Below are positions 20,193-27,950 of a stretch of 64,000 nt of DNA, in pieces. Position 1 is the first letter of the stretch; the number at the start of each line of letters is the position of its first letter. The notes beneath the pieces were generated by a model. That model saw only the letters and a list, made by a program, of their open reading frames with translations. It was not told the DNA's origin and searched no databases. Where the stretch lies: the NCBI RefSeq assembly GCF_000959445.1, contig NZ_CP009630.1, positions 1,550,001 to 1,614,000 on the forward strand. The letters run 5' to 3'. Source of the DNA: Burkholderia vietnamiensis LMG 10929. GTDB lineage: Bacteria > Pseudomonadota > Gammaproteobacteria > Burkholderiales > Burkholderiaceae. The position numbers were made by a program, and so were the translations under genes.

Positions 20193-20515
20193 ATGAAGCT
20201 CGGCATCCGCACCTCGCTCGCCCCGCCTCGACACCGAAGGCGCGCCATTCACGACGCTGTTACGCCACGGCACGCTCGATATCGAGCTGTACCGCGCGCG
20301 GCGACGACCGCCAAACGCCGCTTACGTGCGACGAGATCTACGCGATCACGGCGGACGCGTCGCGCTTCATTGTGCGACCGGCGAGAATGTGCAGTGGCAC
20401 GCCAGCGACGTGCTATTCGTCCGCGCGTTCGCGCCGCACCGTTTCATCGGCTTCTCCAACGATCGCTCGACGTGGGTGTCAATCGACGGCCCAAACGGCG
20501 ACACACGCGACATAC
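20193..20515 (+). pseudogene. Decayed cupin-domain gene
   Basis: No single frame is open, but cupin-like pieces follow each other in shifting frames. From 20224 one frame reads RLDTEGAPFTTLLRHGTLDI. The next frame gives DDRQTPLTCDEIYAITADAS. The first frame then resumes with HASDVLFVRAFAPHRFIGFS and NDRSTWVSIDGPNGD. This order (an RHGTL(D)xE strand, xTPHTRDEIY, then GDVLFVxAxxxHRFxDFS) is that of short cupin proteins known to me in Burkholderia. At least two frameshifts are needed. The ATG AAG at 20193 may be the old start. The metal-binding His of the first motif appears mutated (TPLTC for TPHTR). Confidence 0.7.
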
Positions 20516-20654
20516 CCACCCCCTACCACCCGCGCCTCACGCCGCATTCCTCCCAATCTCCTACACTGTCTATTCCCGACGAGCGGCGCACGGCCGCCCT
20601 TCCCGCCATCGCGATGCGCACGTCACGCGGCGCATCGCCCGACAGGAGCACCGG

Positions 20655-21380
20655 ATGCGATACGAACTCTATTACTGGCCCGAAATCCAGGGCCGCGGCG
20701 AATACGTGCGGCTCGCGCTCGAAGCGGCCGACGCCGACTACGTCGACGTCGCGCGCGAAACGGGCCGCGGCATGGGCGTGTCCGCGATGACGCGGATGAT
20801 GGACAGCACGAAGGCCGAATGCGTGCCGTTCGCGCCGCCGTTCCTGAAAGCCGGCGACGTAGTCGTCGGGCAGACCGCGAACATCCTGCTGTTCCTCGGC
20901 CCACGGCTCGGGCTCGCGCCCGACGACGAAGCCGGCCGGCTGTGGGTTCACCAGTTGCAGTTGACGGTCGCCGATTTCGTCACCGAAATCCACGACACGC
21001 ATCACCCGATCGGCAGCGGCCTGTACTACGAAGATCAAAAGGCGGAGGCCGCCGAGCGCGCGGCCGATTTCATCGCCCACCGGCTACCTAAATTCCTCGG
21101 CTACTTCGACCGCGTCCTCGCGCAGAATCCACACGACAGCGGCTACATCGCGGGCGACGCGTTGAGCTACGCGGATCTGTCGATGTTCCAGCTGATCGAA
21201 GGCCTGCGCTACGCGTTCCCGAACGCGATGAAGCATGCAGCGCGCAAAGTCGGCGGCCTCGTCGCGCTGCACGACCGCGTCGCCGAGCATCCGGGCGTCG
21301 CGCGCTATCTGGCATCGGAGCGCCGCATCGCGTTCAACGAGATGGGGATCTTCCGGCACTACGCCGAGCTCGACAGCTAG
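20655..21380 (+). CDS. Glutathione S-transferase family protein
   Basis: 241 residues from ATG 20655, with AGGAG eight bases before it. The N-terminal thioredoxin-like domain begins MRYELYYWPEIQGRGEYVRLALEAA, written here as the family signature of a Tyr/Arg-containing G-site; VVGQTANILLFLG matches the glutathione gamma-glutamyl loop (normally a Pro before the Glu/Gln-Ser). A helical C-terminal domain follows from about 90. The substrate is unknown. It lies after the cupin pseudogene and ends 14 bp from the convergent iaaM-like gene. Confidence 0.85.
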   Translation: MRYELYYWPEIQGRGEYVRLALEAADADYVDVARETGRGMGVSAMTRMMDSTKAECVPFAPPFLKAGDVVVGQTANILLFLGPRLGLAPDDEAGRLWVHQLQLTVADFVTEIHDTHHPIGSGLYYEDQKAEAAERAADFIAHRLPKFLGYFDRVLAQNPHDSGYIAGDALSYADLSMFQLIEGLRYAFPNAMKHAARKVGGLVALHDRVAEHPGVARYLASERRIAFNEMGIFRHYAELDS

Positions 21381-21394
21381 CGGCGCATGCCGCG

Positions 21395-23092
21395 TCAGTC
21401 GCCGTAGCGATAGCGGTTGCGCATCGCGTCGAGCGGATTGCCGTCGGCCAGCACGCCGCCGAGGCTGTGGATCACCGCGCTCGCCGCGTTGATCGCCGTC
21501 TGCACCGCGCCCTCGATCCAGCCGCCCGTAAACGAGCAGCAGCAGCCGGCCAAGTAAATGCCACGGTCCGCCGACGGCTCGGCGGCCGTCTGGAACTGGT
21601 AGAACAGCGCCTGCGAATGGATGTCCTCGCCCGGATAGTTCAGCTTGAACGCGCCGAGCGCATAGCGGTCCGACAGCCAGTCGTGGCTCGTCACGTTGCG
21701 CGCGTAATCGTCGTCGAGCGGACGCAGGTGTGCGGCGAACGCCGGCGACACGACGGCGATCTCGGCCACGAGGCGCTGGAACCGCTCGACCTTGTCCGTG
21801 AGCGACAGGATCTTGTGCGAATCGTCTTCCCACGTGTAGCTGATCAGCACGACGCCGTGCGCGTCGCGATCGTCGGGCGCGTAGTCGAGGCAGTAAATAC
21901 CGCGCGCCAGCGTGTCGGTCTGGATGTTGTGCGGCAGCCCGTGCTTGAGCCAGAACTTGTCGCGGGTCAGCACGAACAGCTTCGACGAGCTGACCATGTG
22001 CGTGTCGTTGATCGCGCGCACGACCTCGGGCGCGAACAGGTTCGCGATGCCGGTGATGCCCATGCCGACCTGCATCGCCCGCGTCGTCGTCGCGACGATC
22101 ACGCGGTCGAACACCTGCGTCGTCCCATCGTCGAGCGTCAGCGCGAAGGTGCCGTCCGGCTGCTTCTCGACGCGCCGCACGGCCGCGTGCACCACCCGGT
22201 CGCGTACGCGCGCGGCTTGCCCGCCGTCGTCGAGCAACCGCTGCGCGAGCGCGAAGATGCCGGCCGGAATCAGCCGCTGGTCGACTTCGAGTTCGTTGAC
22301 GACGATCCGCAGGATTTCGAGGAACGACGCGCGATAGACCGGCTGAAAACCGCCCGAGCCGATCCCGAGCGTGCCGAACAGCCGCAGGTCCTCGCTCCTG
22401 CGCCAGCGCACGCCGCCGGGCGGCGTCGCGCCCGTGAAGATCTTGACGATCGCCGAGTAGAACGACTCGTCGCCGAACCGGTCGATGTACTGCTGCCAGC
22501 CGCGACGCGCGTCGTCGTAGCAATGCGCGCGCAGCAGCGCCGTCAGCTCGGCCGGCGCGGGCAGCTGCGTGCCGTCGTCGAGCCGCACGCCGTCGCGTAT
22601 GAACGCGCGCCAGCCGCGGTCGACGCGGTCGAACAGCGCAGGCGGGCGCTCGCCCGCGGGCCAGCGATACGCATGCCCCTGGTAATGGATCTCGGTATCG
22701 ACGACACCCGGATCGGGAAACGTCGACGAGCTGTCGATGCCGAACCGCTCGAGATAGTGGTACAGCGCGGCCTGCGATGGCGGGAAACGCATCGCGCCCA
22801 TTTCGGCGAGCAGGTGCGGATGGTCGGGATTGATCGACTGCGACAGCAGCCGGCCGCCCACGCGCGCCGGGTTCGCCTCGAACACGACGAGCTGCCGCGC
22901 ACCCGCGCGCAGCAGCTCGCACGCGGCGACGAGGCCGCCCACGCCGGCGCCGACGATCGCGATCCGCGCGTCGCGCGCGCCATCCGCCGGCAGCGTGCCG
23001 AGGTGTCCGCCGGTGCGGGCCAGGAAGGCGCCGTAGTCGTACAGCGTGTCGATGTACGGCAGCGTGCGCGACAGGAATTCAGGAGCGTTCAT
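21395..23092 (-). CDS. iaaM: Tryptophan 2-monooxygenase-like flavin amine oxidase
   Basis: 565 residues. The FAD motif is IAIVGAGVGGLVAACELL at about 44-61. Several blocks closely match P. savastanoi IaaM as I remember it: LYDYGAFL at the start, LLAEMGAMRFPPS (about 95-107), GHAYRWPAGERPP, and at the end IYLAGCCCSFTGGWIEGAVQ followed by DGNPLDAM. Length agrees with IaaM (about 557). IaaM oxidatively decarboxylates L-tryptophan to indole-3-acetamide, the first step of the plant-pathogen auxin route; relatives act on phenylalanine. It is the last gene of the operon MFS - NTF2-fold - Rieske alpha - beta - this gene. The family is secure; the substrate is inferred. Confidence 0.85.
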   Translation of the reverse strand: MNAPEFLSRTLPYIDTLYDYGAFLARTGGHLGTLPADGARDARIAIVGAGVGGLVAACELLRAGARQLVVFEANPARVGGRLLSQSINPDHPHLLAEMGAMRFPPSQAALYHYLERFGIDSSSTFPDPGVVDTEIHYQGHAYRWPAGERPPALFDRVDRGWRAFIRDGVRLDDGTQLPAPAELTALLRAHCYDDARRGWQQYIDRFGDESFYSAIVKIFTGATPPGGVRWRRSEDLRLFGTLGIGSGGFQPVYRASFLEILRIVVNELEVDQRLIPAGIFALAQRLLDDGGQAARVRDRVVHAAVRRVEKQPDGTFALTLDDGTTQVFDRVIVATTTRAMQVGMGITGIANLFAPEVVRAINDTHMVSSSKLFVLTRDKFWLKHGLPHNIQTDTLARGIYCLDYAPDDRDAHGVVLISYTWEDDSHKILSLTDKVERFQRLVAEIAVVSPAFAAHLRPLDDDYARNVTSHDWLSDRYALGAFKLNYPGEDIHSQALFYQFQTAAEPSADRGIYLAGCCCSFTGGWIEGAVQTAINAASAVIHSLGGVLADGNPLDAMRNRYRYGD

Positions 23093-23131
23093 GGGAGCGG
23101 GGTCGGTAAGGAGCGTGCGCGGCGCACGCGG

Positions 23132-23614
23132 TCACATCGGCAGCTGGATGCTGCCGAGCGGCGCGTCGGCATTGACGAGATCGACGCGCTTCACGTGGAT
23201 GCGCAACGCGTCGTCGCGCACCGCCAGCGCGTGCGTGTACCAGCCGGCGAACAAGGTCTGCTCGTCGCGCCGTGTTTCGACGTAGTGAAACGGCGTGCGC
23301 AGCAGGTACGCGCCGTGATCGGGCTCAGCGCGATCGACCTGCGGCCGCTGCAGCAGATGATGACCGCGGCTCGCCGGCTGCTGCGAGAACGTGCGGCGCC
23401 CGCCGAGCCGCTCGATGCGGATGCGCAGCAGCAGCAGGTCCTCGTCCATCAGCGCGCCGTGCAGCTCGGTGTCGGGCTGATCCGGCGACAGCGGCATCCA
23501 GTAGCGCGCATCGTCCGCGTACATCGAGAGCCATTCGTCGTAGCGCCGCTCGTCGAGCAGGCGCGCCTCGCGATAGACGAACGCGACGAGCTCATCGTCA
23601 CTGAATACGCGCAT
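23132..23614 (-). CDS. Aromatic-ring-hydroxylating dioxygenase, beta subunit
   Basis: 160 residues, the usual length of the small subunit, an NTF2/SnoaL-like fold. LLDERRYDEWLSMYADDARYW at about 18-38 and MDEDLLLLRIRIERL at about 56-70 are typical. The subunit is structural in alpha3beta3 oxygenases. It begins 17 bp inside the end of the alpha-subunit gene, with GGAGG before the ATG, so the two are coupled. It is followed after 39 bp by the IaaM-like gene. Confidence 0.9.
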   Translation of the reverse strand: MRVFSDDELVAFVYREARLLDERRYDEWLSMYADDARYWMPLSPDQPDTELHGALMDEDLLLLRIRIERLGGRRTFSQQPASRGHHLLQRPQVDRAEPDHGAYLLRTPFHYVETRRDEQTLFAGWYTHALAVRDDALRIHVKRVDLVNADAPLGSIQLPM

Positions 23615-24938
23615 CGGCGGCCTCCTGCGTCGACGCGGGCGCGATGTAGCGCAGCCATGCGCGGAACTGGTTGCGGATCTGCTGCTCGCTGGTGCCGTTC
23701 GTCACGAACGTCGGCTGCGCGAACTCCTGCGGATCGAACAGACGACCGACGTGCACCCAGTCGCGCGACTGCGTCGCGAGCCCACGCTGCGCGCGCTCGT
23801 ACATCTCGAGATCGTCGTGCGCGACGATCGACGTCGGCGCATTGATCAGGCGGTTGTACGCGAGCGTGCGCTCGAACAGCGAGTCCGGTGCGCCGACCAG
23901 CCGGAACGACCACGACTCGACCAGCGTGCGATCGACGGCAAGCGGCTTGAACACGCGCAGGATCTGGATCGGCCCCTTCACCATCGCATTCGGGAACAGC
24001 ACGGTGTTGTGACGCACCTCGCCGAGAATGCGCGCGGCGCGCGCTTCGCCATAGGCGGCGACCATCTTCTCGTGATAGCCGGGAATCGGCGTATAGCGCG
24101 CATGGATCGAATCGGCGGTGCCGGTATGCCCGTGCCCGTTGGGCCACACGCGCAGCCCCATCTGCTCGAAGAACGCGTGCGGCTGGATGAACGGCTCGAG
24201 CAGTTCGACCGCCATCGGCTTCGCGTGCTGCGCGCCGTCGCGCTCCCACACGCGCACGGCCGTGCCGGCCGACGATTCGTGCGCGACCATCGGATGACAG
24301 GTGTCGGTCTGGTTCTCGACCAGCATTTTCCAGTTGCAGCCGTGCACGTAGCGGAACACGCCGCCGGCGACTTCGACGCGCCCTTCCGGCGAACGGTCGA
24401 CCAGATTGTCGAGCGACGACAGCGCGTCGCCGAAATACGCGTGAAAATCGACGCCGGACGGGTTCAGCCGGCAGAACACGAAGCCGCGATGGTCATGCAC
24501 CGCGCCGATCGCCTGCATCCCCTTGCTCGCCTCGCACGATGCGAAGCCCGTGTTCTCGTAGCCGCGCCGCAGCGGGATCGCGTAGAGGCTGCCGTCGGTC
24601 CGATACGACCACGCGTGATACGGGCAGCGGAAGAACGCGCCCGTGTTGCCGCACGCGTCCGTCACCAGCTGGGTGCCCTTGTGCGAGCAGCGATTGTGGA
24701 GCACCCGCACCGACCCTTCGTCGTGGCGCACCATCACGACCGGCTCCGCGCCGATCGTCGTCGTCACGTAGTCGCCCGTCCGCGGAATCTGGCTCGTGTG
24801 GCCGACGTAGACCCACGTGTTGCGGAACAGCTCGCGCATCTCCAGCTCGAAGATGCGCGGCGACAGATAGAGGTCCTTGTGCACCTCGGTGTCGCGCACG
24901 AGCGACGCCGGCTCGTCGATGAACGGTTGCGCCGTCAT
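23598..24938 (-). CDS. Rieske non-heme iron dioxygenase, alpha subunit
   Basis: 446 residues from ATG 24938, preceded by GGAGG. The Rieske [2Fe-2S] ligands are CSHKG (about 84-88) and CPYH 17 residues later (C-X-H ... C-X2-H). The mononuclear iron site is in NWKMLVENQTDTCHPMVAHE near 207-226, giving the Asp, His and His pattern; a Cys precedes the first His where Tyr is common. Such enzymes add O2 to aromatic rings. The neighbouring IaaM homologue suggests an indole or aryl-acetamide/aryl-acetate substrate. No ferredoxin or reductase gene is present in the region, so electrons must come from elsewhere. The open frame upstream of 24938 is noncoding. Confidence 0.92.
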   Translation of the reverse strand: MTAQPFIDEPASLVRDTEVHKDLYLSPRIFELEMRELFRNTWVYVGHTSQIPRTGDYVTTTIGAEPVVMVRHDEGSVRVLHNRCSHKGTQLVTDACGNTGAFFRCPYHAWSYRTDGSLYAIPLRRGYENTGFASCEASKGMQAIGAVHDHRGFVFCRLNPSGVDFHAYFGDALSSLDNLVDRSPEGRVEVAGGVFRYVHGCNWKMLVENQTDTCHPMVAHESSAGTAVRVWERDGAQHAKPMAVELLEPFIQPHAFFEQMGLRVWPNGHGHTGTADSIHARYTPIPGYHEKMVAAYGEARAARILGEVRHNTVLFPNAMVKGPIQILRVFKPLAVDRTLVESWSFRLVGAPDSLFERTLAYNRLINAPTSIVAHDDLEMYERAQRGLATQSRDWVHVGRLFDPQEFAQPTFVTNGTSEQQIRNQFRAWLRYIAPASTQEAADARIQ

Positions 24939-25095
24939 GCGTGCCTCCGGCTGCGCACGCGCGAACGCCGCGCGCCGGCGCGGCGCGCGGTGTCGATTGC
25001 TTTTGTTGTCATCTCTCAGGTTCTGCTTGATATGGCGCCCGGAAGCGCATGCGCGTGCCGCCGCACCGCGCGGCACGCGTCGTTGCGGGTAACGG

Positions 25096-25494
25096 TCAGC
25101 CCGTCACCGGTGTTTCGTGCAGCCGCAGCCAGCCGATGCGGCCGTCCGCATCGCGTTCGAACACGACGGTCGAGCGGCGCACGGTACGCCGGCCGGCTTC
25201 GTCGGTCTGCGTCTCGCGATACGCGATCGCCGCGCCGCGCTGCCATGCGCTCACTTCGTGCAGCTCGTCGATCGCGATGCGCAGGCCGGGCCGCGCGCCG
25301 TAGCCGCGCGAGAACAGGATGTCGATATCGGCGTAGTCGAGCGCATGGCCCTGCAGCGAGATCATCGAGAACGCGCGCGAGAAGCGCGCGAGCAGCGGCG
25401 CGAGCGCGTCGCGCGTGGCGCGGCCGGACAGCCATTGCTCGATGTCGACGTGCGCATCGATCACTTCCTGGAAATACGGGTTTGACGGATTCAT
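25096..25494 (-). CDS. NTF2-fold (SnoaL/DUF4440-like) protein
   Basis: 132 residues, starting MNPSNPYFQEVIDAHVDIEQ. The pattern of an N-terminal helix, a central FSMISLQGHALDYADIDILF and a C-terminal STVVFERDADGRIGWLRLHE is that of small NTF2-like proteins. It may be an auxiliary enzyme or a binding protein for the pathway intermediate. It begins 8 bp after the MFS gene and precedes the Rieske alpha gene by 157 bp. With the beta subunit this makes two NTF2-fold genes in the operon. The function is not known. Confidence 0.65.
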   Translation of the reverse strand: MNPSNPYFQEVIDAHVDIEQWLSGRATRDALAPLLARFSRAFSMISLQGHALDYADIDILFSRGYGARPGLRIAIDELHEVSAWQRGAAIAYRETQTDEAGRRTVRRSTVVFERDADGRIGWLRLHETPVTG

Positions 25495-25502
25495 GCCGGA
25501 AC

Positions 25503-26885
25503 TCACGAACGTTGGGAAGCCGCGCGCGCGGCAGGCGCACGATGCGTGGCGAGGCGTGCGACGAACGGCAGCGGCAGCAGCGTCGCCAGCGCGGCCAGCC
25601 CGAAGCATTGCTGGTAAGGCAGCTGCGCGGCGCCGCCCTGCAGCGACAGCAGCAGGTTCAGCGCGCTGCCCAGCACCGCGACGCCGAGACAGAAACTCAG
25701 TTGCCGATTGATGTTCCACAGCGCGCTCGCGTCGCCCATCCGCGCGGCCGGCACGTCGACGAACGCCGCGCTTTGCGACGTGCTCGTGCACATGCTGGCG
25801 CCCAGCCCCATCGCGACGAACGCGAGCACGCGCCCGGCCTCGAGCGCGGCGAGCGGCGTCGCGAGCAGCACGATGCCGATCGCATCGATCGCGATCCCGC
25901 AGACGAACAGCGGTTTCGGCCCCCACTTCGGAAAGCAGCGGCGCGTGGTCGCGATCGCGGCGAACGACGCGATCGCCCACGGCACCATCAGCGCGCCCGT
26001 GTGGGTCGCACTGAGCCCGAGCGCGTTCTGCAGATACAGCGCGGCGACGAGGTTCACGCCCGTGAACACGCCGGGCACGCACAGATAGACGATCAGCCCG
26101 ATGCGCAGCAGCGGCTGCGCGACCAGGCGCAGATCGAGCAACGGCGCCGCGGCGCGGCGCGCATGCAAGACATACGCGGCGCCGGCCGCGATCGCGATCG
26201 CGAGCGGCACGAGCGCGTCGCCGCCCGCACCCGGCTGGCCCGCGAACGTGAGCCCGAGCAGCAGCGCGACGAGCGCCGTCGCGCTCAACCCGAGGCCGCG
26301 AAAGTCCAGCGCGGGCGGCTTGCCGTCCGGCGCGTCGGCCGGCAGCCATGCGAACGCGAGCACGCTCGTGAGCGCGGCGAGCGGCAGCATCCCGAAGAAG
26401 ATCGCGCGCCACGATGCGCGGTCCACGACCACGCCGCCGAGCGCCGGCGACAACGCGGGCACGAGCAGCGCGACCATCATCACGATCGACGTCAGATGCG
26501 CGCGCGCCTCGGGCGGATACGCGCGATACGCCATCGTCTGGCCGACGGGGATCAGTAAGCCGCCGCCGAGGCCCTGCACCAGCCGCCACGCCAGCAAGGC
26601 GCCGATCGACGCCGACAGGCCGACGCCGAGGCTGCCCAATGCGAACAGCAGCAGCGACGCGATCAGCAGCCGGCGCTCGCCGAAGCGCCGCGCGAGCCAC
26701 GTGCCGAGCGGAATCACCACCGTGAGCCCGAGGACGTACGTGTTGCCGATCCACGCGAGCTGCGCGACCGACGCGTGCAGCTCGCGCTGGATCGTCGGAT
26801 AGGCCGCGTTGATGACGAACATGTTCGCCAGGTCGATCGCGAACCCGAGCAGGTAGACGGCAGCGATTTTCGAGCGATCGGTCAT
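25503..26885 (-). CDS. MFS transporter, DHA2-type exporter
   Basis: 460 residues with many membrane helices from MTDRSKIAAVYLLGFAIDL. TWLARRFGERRLL is the loop 2-3 motif of major facilitators, and ALLVPALSPALGGVVVD is the exporter (antiporter) motif C near 145. It resembles multidrug and small-molecule exporters of the EmrB/QacA group, though shorter than the 14-helix type. It is the first gene of the IaaM/Rieske operon and is divergent from the LysR gene, so it probably moves the pathway substrate or product. An upstream in-frame extension is ignored. Confidence 0.85.
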   Translation of the reverse strand: MTDRSKIAAVYLLGFAIDLANMFVINAAYPTIQRELHASVAQLAWIGNTYVLGLTVVIPLGTWLARRFGERRLLIASLLLFALGSLGVGLSASIGALLAWRLVQGLGGGLLIPVGQTMAYRAYPPEARAHLTSIVMMVALLVPALSPALGGVVVDRASWRAIFFGMLPLAALTSVLAFAWLPADAPDGKPPALDFRGLGLSATALVALLLGLTFAGQPGAGGDALVPLAIAIAAGAAYVLHARRAAAPLLDLRLVAQPLLRIGLIVYLCVPGVFTGVNLVAALYLQNALGLSATHTGALMVPWAIASFAAIATTRRCFPKWGPKPLFVCGIAIDAIGIVLLATPLAALEAGRVLAFVAMGLGASMCTSTSQSAAFVDVPAARMGDASALWNINRQLSFCLGVAVLGSALNLLLSLQGGAAQLPYQQCFGLAALATLLPLPFVARLATHRAPAARAASQRS

Positions 26886-27023
26886 GACGGCGGAAAACGT
26901 ACGGAACGCCGCAGTGTAAGGTTCGGCGCGGCCGTCGATAAGACCGTCCGGGCGGCCACACTGGTCGAAAAATTTTGACAATCGAGGCACCATGTCGGTT
27001 TTCCGCCCAGCATCCGACACGCC

Positions 27024-27929
27024 ATGGTGAGTCTCGATCGTTTCGCCGTCTTCCGCGCCGTCGTGGAAACGGGGTCGTTTACGGCCGCCGCCGCCCAACT
27101 GAATCAGGCGCGCGCCGCCGTCAGTTTCAACATCAAGCAGCTGGAGGCCGAGCTCGGCGTCACGCTGCTCGCGCGCACCACGCGGCGCGTCGAGCTGACC
27201 GACGCGGGCGAGCGCTTCTACGCGCGCTGCGTGCGCGTGCTGGAGGAAGCCGAAAGCGCGATCGACGACGCGCGCAGCGAGCATGGCGGGATGCACGGCG
27301 TGCTGCGCGTGACGTCGACGGTCGAGTACGGAACGATGGTCGTCGCGCCGGCGCTGCACGCGTTCATGCAGCGCCACCCGGCGCTGCGCGTGCGGCTCGA
27401 GACCCATGCGACTCAGGTCGACCTGGTGCGCGAGCGTGTCGACGTCGCGATTCGGCTCGGCCGCCTCGAGCAGTTCCAGGATCTGCCCTACCGCGGCGCG
27501 TGCCTCGCGACCTACGAGGTGCGGCCGGTGATCGCGCCTTCGCTGCTCGCCGAGGCCGGCCTGTCGCAGATCGGCTCGCCGGAGCTGCTTGCCCGGCTGC
27601 CGCAACTCGGCCATACGCGGCTCGAGCGGATCGCCACGTGGACGCTCACCGATCGCGACGGCAACCCGCATGCGTTTCGTCCCGGCGCGAAGCCGCGCGT
27701 GGTGGTCGACAACGCTTCGGTGCTGCGCGTGCTCGCGCGGCAAGGCAGCGGCGTCGCGCTGCTGCCCGAGTGGCTCGTGCGCGACGACCTTGCGAGCGGC
27801 GCGCTGGTCGATGCGCTGCCCGGCTACCGGTTTCCGCCGCAGGCCGTCTATGCGCTGTACCCGTCGACCGCACACGTGCCGCAGAAGGTGCGCGCGTGGG
27901 TCGACTTCATGAAAGCGTATCTGGCCTGA
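27024..27929 (+). CDS. LysR-family transcriptional regulator
   Basis: 301 residues. The winged helix-turn-helix is MVSLDRFAVFRAVVETGSFT followed by AAAAQLNQARAAVSFNIKQL at 1-60, and the effector domain covers about 92-295. It is divergent from the MFS-Rieske-IaaM operon with a 138-bp shared promoter region, the classical layout for a LysR regulator and its target. It is also convergent with the amidase gene. The inducer is unknown; a tryptophan- or indole-derived compound is plausible. Confidence 0.9.
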   Translation: MVSLDRFAVFRAVVETGSFTAAAAQLNQARAAVSFNIKQLEAELGVTLLARTTRRVELTDAGERFYARCVRVLEEAESAIDDARSEHGGMHGVLRVTSTVEYGTMVVAPALHAFMQRHPALRVRLETHATQVDLVRERVDVAIRLGRLEQFQDLPYRGACLATYEVRPVIAPSLLAEAGLSQIGSPELLARLPQLGHTRLERIATWTLTDRDGNPHAFRPGAKPRVVVDNASVLRVLARQGSGVALLPEWLVRDDLASGALVDALPGYRFPPQAVYALYPSTAHVPQKVRAWVDFMKAYLA

Positions 27930-27950
27930 GCCGGCGCCGCATGCGCAGGC

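Noticed and set aside
19966..20248. Short minus-strand ORFs upstream of leuC as leucine leader peptides
   Set aside because: None has a run of Leu codons near its stop and none is positioned just after a credible promoter.
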